From the NCBI RefSeq assembly GCF_900637185.1, contig NZ_LR134352.1:2470001-2534000 (forward strand): 64,000 bases of DNA, in the 5' to 3' direction. The notes below the pieces were generated by a model. It saw only the letters and a program-made list of their open reading frames with translations. It was not told where the DNA came from and did no database searches. Source of the DNA: Nocardia asteroides (lineage in GTDB: Bacteria > Actinomycetota > Actinomycetes > Mycobacteriales > Mycobacteriaceae). Shown one piece after another: positions 51,597 to 61,052 of the stretch (its first letter is position 1; each line of letters opens with the position of its first letter). Position numbers and translations under genes: made by a program.

Positions 51597-53411
51597 GTGA
51601 GGAACAGGTTGTCAGCCGCAGCCGGACTGCAGGCCGCGACCGTGAAGCATCCGGATGTGATGGCTCCGGTCGTTTCCCTGGTCGACGAACTGCGGGAACT
51701 GGTCCGCACCGGCGGTCGTGACGACCTCGACGCCCGGCTCGGAATGGTGCGTGCCAGGCTCAGCGATCCGCGGGTACGGCTCGTCGTCGTCGGCGAACCG
51801 CAGGCCGGGATGAGCACGCTGGTCAACAGCATGGTCGGTACCCCGGTCAGTGCCACCGACGGCAAGCCGAGCGTCCCGGTGATCGTCGAATACGGTCAGG
51901 CGCCGGCCGCGACCCTGGTGAAGTCGGCGCCGCGCGGCCGGGTCGAACGCGTGTCGGTCGACCCGCTGAACCCCGGTCCCGCGCTCACCGCGCTGGGGGT
52001 GCTGCGCGCCGAGTTCGCCGAGCCGAGCCCGCTGCTGGCCGACGGCCTGGTCGTGATGGACGCTCCCGGCTCGGCCACCCACGAGAGCGCGGCCTGGTCG
52101 ATGATCGCCGCCGCCGACGTGGTCCTCTACGCCACCGACGCCGCCGCCGAACTCACCGAGGCCCAGCTGGACTACCTGCGCCGGGTCGAGCAGGTGTGCC
52201 CGTCGGTGGTGTGCGTGCTCACCAAGATTGACCGCAACCCGCACTGGTCGCTCACCCAGCGCCGCAACCGCACGCTGCTCGACGGGGCGGGCCTGAACTT
52301 CGCGGTGGCCCCGGTCTCGGCGCTGATGCACCGGCAGGCCGTGGACTCGGGCGATCAGCAGCGCGACATCGAGTCGGGCGTACCGCAGCTCATCGATCAT
52401 CTGCACGATTACGTTGTCGCCCAAGCCGACTCCGTCGCGGTGACGGCGGCTTCGCGCGACATCGCGCTGGTCGTCGACCAGCTGGCCCTGACCCTGCGCG
52501 CCGAGGCCGACGCCCTGCGCGACCCGCGCAGCCGCGCCGAGATCACCCAGCGGCTGGCCGCGGCCAGGACCGAGGCCGACCTGCTGCGCCAGCGCACCGC
52601 CACCTGGCAGGTCACCCTCGTCGACGGCAGCTCCGAACTGAGCGCCGACATCGAACACGACCTGCGGCACCGGCTGCGCACCCTGGTCCGCGAGGCCGAG
52701 GCCGAGATCTCGCGCACCGATCCGGCGCGCAAGTGGAACGAATTCGCCACCGAACTCGACGCCCGGATCTGCGAGGCCGTCGAGGAGAACTTCGTGATGG
52801 CGCACTACCGCGCCGTGGAACTGGCCGAACAGGTCGCCACCAAGTTCCCGCCGGACAACCGCACGCCGCCGCTGCCCGAACTGCGCCTGACCAACCCGGG
52901 CGACGTGCTCGAGCCGGTGCAGTCGCTGGAGTCGCTGGAGAGCGCCAAATCCAGTGTGGGACAGCAGGCGCTCTCGGCGCTGCGCGGCTCCTACGGCGGC
53001 ATCCTGATGGTGGGTCTGGCCACCAGCCTGCTCGGGATGTCGCTGGTGAACTGGTACTCAGCGGGCGCGGGCGTGCTACTCGGCGTGAACGCGCTGTGGG
53101 ACGACCGGCGAAACCGCAAGCAGCGCAGGCAGGCCGAGGCCAAGGTGGCCGTCGCCCGGCTCGCCGACGACGTGATCTTCCAGGTGGGCAAGGAATCCCG
53201 CAACCGGCTGCGCACTCTGCAGCGAGTGCTGCGCGACCACTACACCGAGATCGCCGCCGAGGTGGGCCGCACCGCCGACGAGGCGCTGCGCGCCGCGGAG
53301 GAGACCGGCCTGCGCTACGGCGACCACCGCGAACTGCGGATCACCGAGATCGACGCGGGCCTGCGCACGCTGGCCGGGCTCCGGGAACGCGCCGAACGAC
53401 TCGCGTACTGA
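51597..53411 (+). CDS. Dynamin-like GTPase (IniA/IniC-like) with altered Walker A
   Basis: The 604-residue protein has a G domain with VVVGEPQAGMSTLVNSMVG near 62-80, where the usual GKS lysine is Met. G3 DAPGS lies near 155 and G4 TKID near 207. A helical region (about 290-390) is followed by a hydrophobic hairpin (about 464-498, GGILMVGLATSLLGMSLVNW) and a basic segment DDRRNRKQRRQ, the expected membrane-binding paddle. Dynamin-like proteins remodel membranes. The mycobacterial Ini proteins respond to cell-wall drugs. The GTG at 51597 is kept; a TTG at 51609 with GAGGA before it is the alternative. It follows the IniB-like gene after 48 bases. Confidence 0.85.
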   Translation: MRNRLSAAAGLQAATVKHPDVMAPVVSLVDELRELVRTGGRDDLDARLGMVRARLSDPRVRLVVVGEPQAGMSTLVNSMVGTPVSATDGKPSVPVIVEYGQAPAATLVKSAPRGRVERVSVDPLNPGPALTALGVLRAEFAEPSPLLADGLVVMDAPGSATHESAAWSMIAAADVVLYATDAAAELTEAQLDYLRRVEQVCPSVVCVLTKIDRNPHWSLTQRRNRTLLDGAGLNFAVAPVSALMHRQAVDSGDQQRDIESGVPQLIDHLHDYVVAQADSVAVTAASRDIALVVDQLALTLRAEADALRDPRSRAEITQRLAAARTEADLLRQRTATWQVTLVDGSSELSADIEHDLRHRLRTLVREAEAEISRTDPARKWNEFATELDARICEAVEENFVMAHYRAVELAEQVATKFPPDNRTPPLPELRLTNPGDVLEPVQSLESLESAKSSVGQQALSALRGSYGGILMVGLATSLLGMSLVNWYSAGAGVLLGVNALWDDRRNRKQRRQAEAKVAVARLADDVIFQVGKESRNRLRTLQRVLRDHYTEIAAEVGRTADEALRAAEETGLRYGDHRELRITEIDAGLRTLAGLRERAERLAY

Positions 53412-53417
53412 GACGGG

Positions 53418-55385
53418 TCAATTCGGCCGGTTCGACGGCGAGTGCGCCGGCTGGAACTGACCGGCCAGGCGGGAGTCCTCGGCCCTGATCACATGGGTCA
53501 CCGCGTTGATCAGCGCCAGGTGGGTGAACGCCTGCGGGTAGTTGCCCAGGTGCCTGCCGGTGTGCGGGTCGATCTCCTCGGCGTAGAGCCGCAGCGGGCT
53601 GGACATGCCGAGCAGCCGCTCGCACAGCTGGGTGGCGCGCTCGAGTTCGCCGATCTCCACCAGCGCCGAGACCAGCCAGAACGAGCAGATGGTGAAGGTG
53701 CCCTCCTCGCCGGACAGGCCGTCGTCGGTGGTGTCGGTGTCGTAGCGCAGCACCAGTCCGTGCACGGTGAGCCGATCGGCGATGGCCAGCACGGTGGCCT
53801 TCACCCGGTGGTCCTCCGGCGGCAGGAAGCGGGTGAGCACCACCAGCAGCAGTGAGGCGTCGAGGGTGGTGCCGCCGTAGGTCTGGGTGAACACCCCTTC
53901 CTCGTCGACGCCGTGGGCGAGCACGTCCTCGCGGATCTCCTCGGCGATCTCGAACCATTCGGCCGCCCGCTCGCGCTGGCCGTGCAGCAGGGCCAGCCGG
54001 GCGCCGCGGTCGAGCGCCACCCAGCACATCACCTTCGACGAGGTGAACTGCTGCGGTTCGCCGCGCACCTCCCAGATGCCCCGGTCGGGCTCGCGCCAGC
54101 GCGAGATCGCGGCCTGCACGGTGCGCTGCAGCATCGGCCACAGCGATTCCGGCACCTGCTGACGGGATTTCACGTGCAGGTACACCGCGTCGAGCATGGT
54201 GCCCCAGATGTCGTGTTGATCCTGGTTGTAGGCGGCGTTGCCGATCCGGACCGGGCGCGAGTCGTCGTAGCCCGACAGCTCGGGCAGGAGCTCCTCGGTG
54301 ATCTGGCGCTCCCCGCCGATCCCGTAGAGCACCTGCAGCGGCAGCGCGTCGCCGTTCTCGCCGGTGGTGGCGTCGTTGAGGAAGTTGAAGAAGTCGTCGG
54401 CCTCGCGATCGAGACCGAGGGTGTACAGGCCCCACAGCGCGAAACTGGAGTCGCGGACCCAGGTGTAGCGGTAGTCCCAGTTGCGTTCCCCGCCCGGGGT
54501 TTCCGGCAGCGAGGTGGTGGCGGCGGCCAGCAGCGCGCCGGTGGGCGCGTAGGTCAGGCCCTTGAGCGTGAGGGCGCTGCGCTGCAGATAGCTGCGCCAC
54601 GGGTGGTCGGGGAAGTCGCCGAGGGTGATCCAGCGGCGCCAGCATTCGGCCGTGGTCCACATCCGGGCGGCCGCCTCGTCGAAGGTGGCGGGTGCGGGCA
54701 GGTCCGACCAGGACAGCGCGACGAACACCGCATCGCCTTCGCTCATCCGGGTACGCGCCCGCGCCTCCCTGCCCTCCAGACCCAGCCGCAGATCGGTGGT
54801 GAGCACCAGGGCCGGGCCCGCGTCCGGGTCGTTCACGGAGACGGCGGTGGCCTCCTCGTAGACCTTGCCGGTGTACTCCCAGCGCGACCCGCCCCGGTGG
54901 TAGTCGAAGGAGGGCTGGCAGCTCATCTCCAATTCGACCGTGCCGCTGACACACTTGACCGTCCGCAGCAGCATGTGCTCGGCATCCCAGTCCATCGGAG
55001 TGCGGCGGTGGGTCTTGGACCTGGCCGTGTTGTTGTGCCAGGGGCCGAGCACGAGCGCGTCGCGCACGATCAGCCAGCCGGTCTCGGTCTGCCAGGTGGT
55101 CTCGATGATCATGCCGCCGGGCAGATACCGGCGCGCCGCGGGCACATGCTTGCCGTACGGGCCGATCCGGAAGTGACCCGCACTGCGGTCCAGGATGGCG
55201 CCGAACACACTGGGGGAGTCGGGCCGGGGGACACACAGCCACTCGACCGAGCCGCTGCTGGCGATCAGGCAGCTGGTCTCGCAGTCGGACAGGAACGCGT
55301 AGTCGTCGATCGGCGGGAAGGCGCCACGGCGGCCACTGGAGGAGACGGGACTCAGAATCGGCAGGTTGTCGGCGCTGGACTCCAT
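53418..55385 (-). CDS. Trehalase (glycoside hydrolase family 15)
   Basis: This 655-residue GH15 enzyme has an N-terminal beta domain (about 1-240) and an (alpha/alpha)6 barrel. Motifs include GAFPPIDDYAFLSDCETSCL, RNWDYRYTWVRDSSFALWG, DRGIWEVRG (acid/base region) and EEGTFTICSFWLVSAL. The gene beside lepA in mycobacteria is a trehalase acting on trehalose; glucoamylase is the other member type. The start ATG at 55385 (MESSADNLPIL) has no strong alternative. It converges with the dynamin-like gene, with 6 bases between stops. Confidence 0.85.
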   Translation of the reverse strand: MESSADNLPILSPVSSSGRRGAFPPIDDYAFLSDCETSCLIASSGSVEWLCVPRPDSPSVFGAILDRSAGHFRIGPYGKHVPAARRYLPGGMIIETTWQTETGWLIVRDALVLGPWHNNTARSKTHRRTPMDWDAEHMLLRTVKCVSGTVELEMSCQPSFDYHRGGSRWEYTGKVYEEATAVSVNDPDAGPALVLTTDLRLGLEGREARARTRMSEGDAVFVALSWSDLPAPATFDEAAARMWTTAECWRRWITLGDFPDHPWRSYLQRSALTLKGLTYAPTGALLAAATTSLPETPGGERNWDYRYTWVRDSSFALWGLYTLGLDREADDFFNFLNDATTGENGDALPLQVLYGIGGERQITEELLPELSGYDDSRPVRIGNAAYNQDQHDIWGTMLDAVYLHVKSRQQVPESLWPMLQRTVQAAISRWREPDRGIWEVRGEPQQFTSSKVMCWVALDRGARLALLHGQRERAAEWFEIAEEIREDVLAHGVDEEGVFTQTYGGTTLDASLLLVVLTRFLPPEDHRVKATVLAIADRLTVHGLVLRYDTDTTDDGLSGEEGTFTICSFWLVSALVEIGELERATQLCERLLGMSSPLRLYAEEIDPHTGRHLGNYPQAFTHLALINAVTHVIRAEDSRLAGQFQPAHSPSNRPN

Positions 55386-55491
55386 ACCCCATCATCGGGG
55401 CGATACCGGCTCCGCGTCCACCGCGACAGCGTCGCGATCGGCCGATTCCGCCGGTCAGGGCGACGGAATTCGTGCGTTCGCGGCGACCGAC

Positions 55492-55497
55492 TAGTCT
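55492..55497 (+). promoter_or_regulatory. -10 for the small membrane protein
   Basis: TAGTCT, seven bases, then GTG at 55505, fits a leaderless start. Confidence 0.45.
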
Positions 55498-55504
55498 GGT
55501 CGAC

Positions 55505-55765
55505 GTGGAACGCATCGCGGGTTGGTGGGACGGCTTCGAACTCTGGGTGGCGGGGTTGCCCTTCATCCCGCAGTTCCTCGTCGTGCTGATCGGCATGGTC
55601 CCGATCAGCTTCGCCATCGCCTTCCTGCTCGATCGCACCCTGCGGGTGATCTTCCGCCTGCTCGGGCGCACCGACCGGATCGAGCCCGCGCCGGCCGGCG
55701 CCACGGCGGTGCCGGTCACCGCCGCCGCGCCGGAACGTCCGACCGTCGGCAGCGGTGCCCGCTGA
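55505..55765 (+). CDS. Small membrane protein
   Basis: The 86-residue protein starts VERIAGWWDGFELWVAGLPF and has one or two hydrophobic segments (about 14-37, including IPQFLVVLIGMVPISFAIAF), then a basic turn and a Pro/Ala-rich tail. Its function is unknown, though a small membrane gene occurs in the same region of mycobacterial genomes. The GTG at 55505 follows a leaderless -10; the ATG at 55472 would add 11 unlikely residues. Its stop overlaps the 25-residue peptide's ATG. Confidence 0.75.
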   Translation: MERIAGWWDGFELWVAGLPFIPQFLVVLIGMVPISFAIAFLLDRTLRVIFRLLGRTDRIEPAPAGATAVPVTAAAPERPTVGSGAR

Positions 55766-55842
55766 TGCCACGTTCCCGCGTTCAGCTCGCCCTGATTGCC
55801 CTGCTGGTGCTCGTCGTGGTGGCCTGGTTCTTCACCCGCTGA
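55765..55842 (+). CDS. 25-residue single-span membrane peptide
   Basis: The ATG at 55765 overlaps the upstream stop (TGATG), so translation is probably coupled. The product (start MPRSRVQLALIALLVLVVV, end AWFFTR) is a basic start followed by one complete hydrophobic span of about 18 residues and a basic end. It would be an inner-membrane peptide. No homologue is known to me. The frame ends one base before the convergent M48 protease stop, so it fills the space exactly. It is supported by spacing and amphipathic design, not by family. Confidence 0.55.
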   Translation: MPRSRVQLALIALLVLVVVAWFFTR

Positions 55843-55843
55843 C

Positions 55844-56893
55844 CTAGTTGCGGCGCCAGTCGTCGAACCGCTTGCCGAGGTCGGCGACGGTCTTGCCGAC
55901 CTCTTGGCCCACGGTGTTCACCGCCGAACCCACGTCGCGGCCCAGATCGCGCACGGTGCGGATCAGCAGGTCCTCGGACTGGTCGAAGGTCTCGCGGTAG
56001 CTGCGCGCCGCCTCCTTGACCTCCTCGCCGATGCGGGCGTTGCGGTCCTGGTCGCGGCGCGGGTAGGCGCCGCCGAGTACCCGGTCGTAGTCGCCGGACT
56101 GGATCCAGCGGCGCAGTTCCGCGGCCCGCAGCACCGAGAACGGGTGGCTCTGCAACTCCAGGTTGAGCAGCTTGAGCACGCCGTCGCGCAGGTCGCCCGA
56201 GCGCAGGTAGTCGTCGGCCTGGTCGAGGAACGCGCCGTGGTTCATCTCGTGCAACCAGGCGCCACCGGCGGTCTTCATGTGCACGCGCACCGAGGCCTCC
56301 ACGTCCTGGCAGCACAGCAGGCCCGCCCGGTCACCCGACAGTTCCGACTTGCGGCTCCACTCCATCAGCGCGGCCACGATCGCGCGCACCGCCCAGCCGC
56401 CCACCGGCATCCAGCCGACCGAGGCCGACAGCCGCAGCAGGTGCATCAGCATCGTGCGGTACACCGCGTGCCCGGACAGCGCGTGCCCGAGCTCGTGCCC
56501 GACCACGAAGCGCAGCTCCTCGGTGTCCATCAGTTCGAGCAGGCCGGTGGTGAGCACGATGAACGGCCGGTCCATGCCGATGGTGAAGGCGTTCACCGAC
56601 GGGTCCTGCAGGACGTACATCTCCGGCGTGGTCGGCGCGTCGAGCACGTCGACGCAGTCGGCCCGCAGCTGGTGCAGGGTGCGGAACTGGCGATCGTCGA
56701 CCCGCACGGCGGTGGCGAGGTACATCAGCCGGTGCTGACGTTCCCGCAGCAGGCTCGACAGTGCCCGCAGCACCGTGTCGAAACCGCTCAGCGAGCGCAG
56801 CGCCACCAGGGCGGTGCGGTCGGCCGGATGCTCCCAGGCGCGCGTGCTGATTTCCGGCAAACGCACACGGACGCGGTCGGGTGCCATGGTCAT
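55844..56893 (-). CDS. M48 family zinc metalloprotease
   Basis: The 349-residue protein has the zinc motif HELGH (in VVGHELGHALSGHAVY, near 135) and the third ligand region EWSRKSELSGDRAGL near 185, both expected of M48 (Ste24/HtpX-like) proteases. A hydrophobic stretch (VGWMPVGGWAVRAIVAAL) may touch the membrane. It has a long charged C-terminal tail with VGQEVGKTVADLGKRFDDW, coiled-coil-like. The start at 56893 (MTMAPDRV) has GAGGGGGG about ten bases upstream; an ATG at 56887 is possible. It is divergent from the sulfate operon. Confidence 0.87.
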   Translation of the reverse strand: MTMAPDRVRVRLPEISTRAWEHPADRTALVALRSLSGFDTVLRALSSLLRERQHRLMYLATAVRVDDRQFRTLHQLRADCVDVLDAPTTPEMYVLQDPSVNAFTIGMDRPFIVLTTGLLELMDTEELRFVVGHELGHALSGHAVYRTMLMHLLRLSASVGWMPVGGWAVRAIVAALMEWSRKSELSGDRAGLLCCQDVEASVRVHMKTAGGAWLHEMNHGAFLDQADDYLRSGDLRDGVLKLLNLELQSHPFSVLRAAELRRWIQSGDYDRVLGGAYPRRDQDRNARIGEEVKEAARSYRETFDQSEDLLIRTVRDLGRDVGSAVNTVGQEVGKTVADLGKRFDDWRRN

Positions 56894-56955
56894 AGGATGA
56901 AATCCCCCCTCGGTGTGGAACTCTCGTCGATTCGAATCATCATGTCGCAATCTGC

Positions 56956-56961
56956 TACAGT
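56956..56961 (+). promoter_or_regulatory. -10 for the sulfate-operon leader ORF
   Basis: TACAGT lies six bases before the GTG at 56968, exact leaderless spacing. A second possible -10, TAGACT (57093-57098), lies downstream of the leader ORF and could give an unregulated transcript. Confidence 0.5.
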
Positions 56962-56967
56962 CTGCCT

Positions 56968-57057
56968 GTGTCGTCGAGTGTCGCCCCGCAGATCCGCCAT
57001 GAACTGGCGTTGATCGCTGTCGGCAACCTCGCGGTCGCGGACATCCTCTGTCGATGA
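56968..57057 (+). CDS. Leaderless short leader peptide of the sulfate operon
   Basis: The GTG at 56968 opens a 29-codon frame ending TGA at 57055-57057 (VSSSVAPQIRHELALIAVGN, then LAVADILCR). Its last-but-one residue is Cys, and its start coincides with the transcription start predicted by the -10. Mycobacteria and streptomycetes use short Cys-containing leaders to sense cysteine before sulfur operons, and here the operon downstream imports sulfate. The region from 57058 to 57266 would form the attenuating structure. An overlapping ATG frame (56942-57013) contains CLC and is a second candidate. Function is inferred. Confidence 0.55.
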   Translation: MSSSVAPQIRHELALIAVGNLAVADILCR

Positions 57058-57266
57058 TCGGCCACCGGACTCCTCTGCGCGTTCTTGCCCAGTAGACTGG
57101 CGCGCGCTTTCCTTTCGCAGTCGTAGTCCGTACTCCGGGGGCCAGCAGGCCCGAGTCGCGCCAACTGTCGTGCCGTTCGTCCACGACAGGTCTACCGATC
57201 GACCAGAGCGTTCCTGCCGCCAACGAAAGACGTTGTGCCGCAGGCCCTTCCGAAAGGTTCACCCCG

Positions 57267-58316
57267 ATGTCTCGCAACACCTGGATCGGCTCGCGCCGTC
57301 GCGCCGCCGCTGTCGCTCTCACTGCCGTCGCCGCGGTCGCGCTGACCGCCTGCGGCGGTGGCGCCAGCGACTCGACCGACGGCGACACCGGGGCCGACGG
57401 CAGCGGGGGCTCGCTCAACCTCTACGCCTACGCCGTGCCGAAGCCGGGCTTCGACAAGGTCGTGCCCGAGTTCAACAAGACCGAGGCGGGCAAGGGCGTC
57501 CAGATCCAGGCCTCCTACGGCGCCTCCGGCGACCAGTCGCGCAAGGTCAAGGACGGCGCCGAGGCCGACGTCGTCAACTTCTCCGTCGAGCCCGACATCA
57601 CCCGCCTGGTCGACGCCGGCCTGGTGGATTCCACCTGGAACGCCGACGCGAGCAAGGGCATCCCGTTCGGCTCGGTCGTCACCCTGGTCGTCCGCAAGGG
57701 CAACCCCAAGGGCATCAAGGACTGGGACGATCTGATCAAGCCCGGTGTCGAGGTCGTCACCCCGAACCCGTTCAGCTCGGGCTCGGCCAAGTGGAACCTG
57801 CTCGCGCCCTACGCCGCCAAGAGCGACGGCGGCAAGAACCAGCAGGCCGGCCTGGACTACCTGACCCAGCTGATCTCGCCCGAGCACGTCAAGGTGCAGC
57901 CGAAGTCGGGCCGCGAAGCCACCGAGACCTTCCTGCAGGGCACCGGTGACGTGCTGCTGAGCTACGAGAACGAGGCCATCTTCTCCGAGCGCAACGGCGA
58001 CCCGATCGAGCACATCAACCCGCCGACCACCTTCAAGATCGAGAACCCGGTCGCGGTGCTGAAGAACTCCAAGAACCTGCCCAAGGCCACCGCCTTCCGC
58101 GACTTCCTGTTCACCCCCGAGGGCCAGAAGGCCTGGGCGCAGGCCGGCTTCCGCCCGGTGGACCCGAAGGTCGCCGCCGAGTTCGCCGCGGACTTCCCGA
58201 CCCCGGCCAAGCTGTGGACCATCGACGACCTCGGTGGCTGGAAGGCCGTCGACAAGGACCTGTTCGCGCAGGGCACCGGCAAGGTCGCCGTCATCTACGA
58301 CCAGGCCACCAAGTAG
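57267..58316 (+). CDS. subI: Sulfate ABC transporter substrate-binding protein
   Basis: The 349-residue lipoprotein has a signal peptide ending in lipobox LTAC (near 28-31), then a Gly/Ser/Asp linker and the sulfate-binding fold: SLNLYAYAVPKPGFDKVVPE, YGASGDQSRKVKDGAEADVV, ITRLVDAGLVDSTW, NPFSSGSAKWNLL, and LSYENEAI near 230. It binds sulfate outside the membrane and passes it to CysTW. The ATG at 57267 has GAAAGG 9-14 bases upstream. The leader ORF and a possible second promoter precede it. The four genes form the importer operon. Confidence 0.95.
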   Translation: MSRNTWIGSRRRAAAVALTAVAAVALTACGGGASDSTDGDTGADGSGGSLNLYAYAVPKPGFDKVVPEFNKTEAGKGVQIQASYGASGDQSRKVKDGAEADVVNFSVEPDITRLVDAGLVDSTWNADASKGIPFGSVVTLVVRKGNPKGIKDWDDLIKPGVEVVTPNPFSSGSAKWNLLAPYAAKSDGGKNQQAGLDYLTQLISPEHVKVQPKSGREATETFLQGTGDVLLSYENEAIFSERNGDPIEHINPPTTFKIENPVAVLKNSKNLPKATAFRDFLFTPEGQKAWAQAGFRPVDPKVAAEFAADFPTPAKLWTIDDLGGWKAVDKDLFAQGTGKVAVIYDQATK

Positions 58317-58351
58317 GGCGTGACCCAGCACACACGCGATACTGGACAACT

Positions 58352-59257
58352 GTGACTGACAGCAGTGGGCACGCCGGGACCGGGGAAACCCCCGATCCCG
58401 GCGTTGCCGTGAAACTGGAGAAATCTGCGCCCGCGCGTCGCCGCCGCTGGGAGTGGCTGCGCGTGACCGGTTCGGTCGGCCCGGTCGGCATCGGCATCGC
58501 CGTGCTGTGGCTGAGCGTCATCGTGCTGCTGCCGCTGGCCGCGCTCACCGTCAGCTCGTTCGAGGACGGGTGGTCGGGCTTCTGGGACGCGGTCACCGCG
58601 CCCGCGGCCCTGGACTCGCTGCGTATCACGGTCGGCGTCTCGGTGGTCGTGGCCCTGCTCAATGTGGTGATGGGCACGCTCATCGCCTGGGTGCTGGTGC
58701 GCGACGAGTTCCCCGGCAAGGGGATCGTCAACGCGCTGATCGATCTGCCGTTCGCGCTGCCGACGATCGTCGCCTCGATCGTGCTGCTCTCGCTGTACGG
58801 CCCGAACAGCCCGATCGACATCCACCTCAACGCCACCCAGCCCGGTCTGGTGGTGGCACTGGCGTTCGTGACGCTGCCGTTCGTGGTGCGCTCGGTACAG
58901 CCGGTGCTGATCGAGGTCGACAAGGAAGTGGAGCAGGCCGCGCTCTCGCTGGGCGCGAGCAACTGGATCACCTTCCGCCGGATCGTGCTGCCCACGCTGG
59001 CGCCCGCGATCATCTCCGGCGGCGGCCTGGCCTTCGCCAGGGCGATCGGTGAGTACGGCTCGGTCGTGCTGATCGGCGGCAACATCCCGCGCGAGACGCA
59101 GATGACCTCGCAGTACATCCAGCAGCAGATCGAGGTCGACCGGCCGGTCAACGCGGCCGCGGTGTCGGTGGCGCTACTGGCCATCTCCTTCGCCAGCCTG
59201 CTCGTCCTGCGGCTGCTCGCCGAGCGCACCGCGCGCAAGGAAGAGGCCTCCCGATGA
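58352..59257 (+). CDS. cysT: Sulfate ABC transporter permease CysT
   Basis: This 301-residue permease has about six membrane segments and the ABC loop [18 protein letters not shown] (EAA motif). The N-terminus [20 protein letters not shown] is polar. It forms the channel with CysW and couples to CysA. The GTG at 58352 is 35 bases after the subI stop; upstream residues in this frame are shadow sequence. It overlaps cysW by 4 bases. Confidence 0.93.
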   Translation: MTDSSGHAGTGETPDPGVAVKLEKSAPARRRRWEWLRVTGSVGPVGIGIAVLWLSVIVLLPLAALTVSSFEDGWSGFWDAVTAPAALDSLRITVGVSVVVALLNVVMGTLIAWVLVRDEFPGKGIVNALIDLPFALPTIVASIVLLSLYGPNSPIDIHLNATQPGLVVALAFVTLPFVVRSVQPVLIEVDKEVEQAALSLGASNWITFRRIVLPTLAPAIISGGGLAFARAIGEYGSVVLIGGNIPRETQMTSQYIQQQIEVDRPVNAAAVSVALLAISFASLLVLRLLAERTARKEEASR

Positions 59258-60060
59258 AGCTGTCCCTGTTCACCCGGCTCTCGCTGCGCACAGTGGCCCT
59301 CGGCTATCTGCTCGTGCTGCTGGTGCTGCCGCTGGTGATCATCCTGTGGCGCACCTTCGAGCGCGGGATCGGCGCGTTCCTGGACTCGATCACCACCCCG
59401 GCGGCGATCTCGGCGTTCCAGCTGTCGATGCTCATCGTGGCCATCGTGGTCCCGCTGAACGTGGTGTTCGGCGTGGTGACGGCGCTGGCGCTGGTGCGCA
59501 GCAAGTTCCCCGGGCGCAGTCTCGTGCAGGGCATCGTCGACCTGCCGTTCGCGGTGTCGCCGGTGGTCGTCGGTGTGTCGCTGATCCTGCTGTGGGGTGC
59601 GGGCGGCTGGTTCGGCGGTCTGGAGTCGGCCGGGTTCAAGGTGATCTTCAGCCTGCCCGGCATGGTGATCGCCACCATCTTCGTCACGCTGCCGTTCGTG
59701 GTGCGCGAGGTGGAGCCGGTGCTGCACGAGATCGGCGACGACCAGGAGCAGGCTGCGGCCACCCTCGGCGCGTCGCGCTGGCAGACCTTCTGGCGGATCA
59801 CCCTGCCCGCCATCCGCTGGGGCCTGACCTACGGCGTGGTGCTCACCGTGGCCCGCGCGCTCGGCGAATTCGGCGCGGTGATCATGGTCTCGACCGCGCT
59901 GCCCGGCAAGTCGCAGACGCTGACCCTGCTGGTGCACGGCCGCTATATCAACGACCACAACACTTTCGGCGCCTACAGCGCGGCCACGCTGCTGATGGCT
60001 ATGGCGCTGGTCGTACTTCTCCTGATGACTCTCCTCGAACGCAAGCGGGGCTCCGAATGA
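59254..60060 (+). CDS. cysW: Sulfate ABC transporter permease CysW
   Basis: This 268-residue permease is the second half of the channel: six membrane segments, EAA loop [20 protein letters not shown] and a conserved [18 protein letters not shown]. The ATG at 59254 overlaps the cysT stop (ATGA), and its own stop overlaps cysA (ATGA), so translation of the operon is coupled throughout. Confidence 0.94.
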   Translation: MKLSLFTRLSLRTVALGYLLVLLVLPLVIILWRTFERGIGAFLDSITTPAAISAFQLSMLIVAIVVPLNVVFGVVTALALVRSKFPGRSLVQGIVDLPFAVSPVVVGVSLILLWGAGGWFGGLESAGFKVIFSLPGMVIATIFVTLPFVVREVEPVLHEIGDDQEQAAATLGASRWQTFWRITLPAIRWGLTYGVVLTVARALGEFGAVIMVSTALPGKSQTLTLLVHGRYINDHNTFGAYSAATLLMAMALVVLLLMTLLERKRGSE

Positions 60061-61052
60061 TCACCGTGACCAACGCGCGCAAGAACTACGGTTCCTTCGC
60101 CGCTCTCGACGATGTCAGCATCGACATCACTTCCGGCGAGCTCACCGCGCTGCTCGGCCCGTCCGGTTCGGGCAAGTCGACGCTGCTGCGCTCGATCGCG
60201 GGCCTGGAGTCGCTGGACTCGGGCATCGTGCGGATCGCGGGCAACGACGTGACCCACGTGGCGCCGCAGAAGCGCGACATCGGGTTCGTGTTCCAGCACT
60301 ACGCCGCGTTCAAGCACATGACCGTGCGCGACAACGTCGCCTTCGGCCTGACCATCCGCAAGCGGCCCAAGAAGGAGATCGACAAGCGCGTCGACGAGCT
60401 GCTCGGCATCGTCGGCCTCGACGGCTTCCAGCATCGCTACCCGGCGCAGCTGTCGGGCGGTCAGCGCCAGCGCATGGCGCTGGCCCGCGCGCTGGCCGTC
60501 GACCCGCAGGTGCTGCTGCTCGACGAGCCGTTCGGCGCGCTCGACGCCAAGGTCCGCACCGACCTGCGGCAGTGGCTGCGCAGGCTGCACGAGGAGGTCC
60601 ACGTGACCACCGTGCTGGTGACCCACGACCAGGAGGAGGCGCTCGACGTCGCCGACCGGATCGCGGTGATGAACAAGGGCCGGATCGAGCAGGTCGGTTC
60701 TCCCGAGGACGTCTACGACCGGCCCGCCAACGAGTTCGTGATGTCGTTCCTCGGCGCGGTGGCCCGGCTCAACGGCCACCTGGTGCGCCCGCACGACATC
60801 CGGATCGGCCGCGATCCGAGCATGGCGATGGCCGAGCACGAGGGCACCGCGGAGTCCGCGGGCGTCACCAGGGCCACCGTGGAGCGGATCGTGCGGCTCG
60901 GCTTCGAGGTGCGGCTGGAGCTGCGCAACGCCGCCACCGGGGATCAGTTCGCCGCGCAGGTCACCCGCGGTGACGCGGCCGCGCTGCACCTGAGCGAGGG
61001 CGAGACCGTCTACGCCCGCGCCACCCGGATCCCGGACCTGCCGTCGAGCTGA
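60057..61052 (+). CDS. cysA: Sulfate ABC transporter ATP-binding protein
   Basis: This 331-residue ATPase has Walker [10 protein letters not shown] near 35, Q-loop [13 protein letters not shown], signature [15 protein letters not shown] near 131, Walker [13 protein letters not shown] near 153 and H-loop [12 protein letters not shown]-terminal TOBE-like domain (about 240-325) follows. ATP hydrolysis drives sulfate import through CysTW. The ATG at 60057 overlaps the cysW stop. A modest hairpin (GGCGAC/GTCGCC, 61057-61072) follows the stop. Confidence 0.95.
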   Translation: MITVTNARKNYGSFAALDDVSIDITSGELTALLGPSGSGKSTLLRSIAGLESLDSGIVRIAGNDVTHVAPQKRDIGFVFQHYAAFKHMTVRDNVAFGLTIRKRPKKEIDKRVDELLGIVGLDGFQHRYPAQLSGGQRQRMALARALAVDPQVLLLDEPFGALDAKVRTDLRQWLRRLHEEVHVTTVLVTHDQEEALDVADRIAVMNKGRIEQVGSPEDVYDRPANEFVMSFLGAVARLNGHLVRPHDIRIGRDPSMAMAEHEGTAESAGVTRATVERIVRLGFEVRLELRNAATGDQFAAQVTRGDAAALHLSEGETVYARATRIPDLPSS

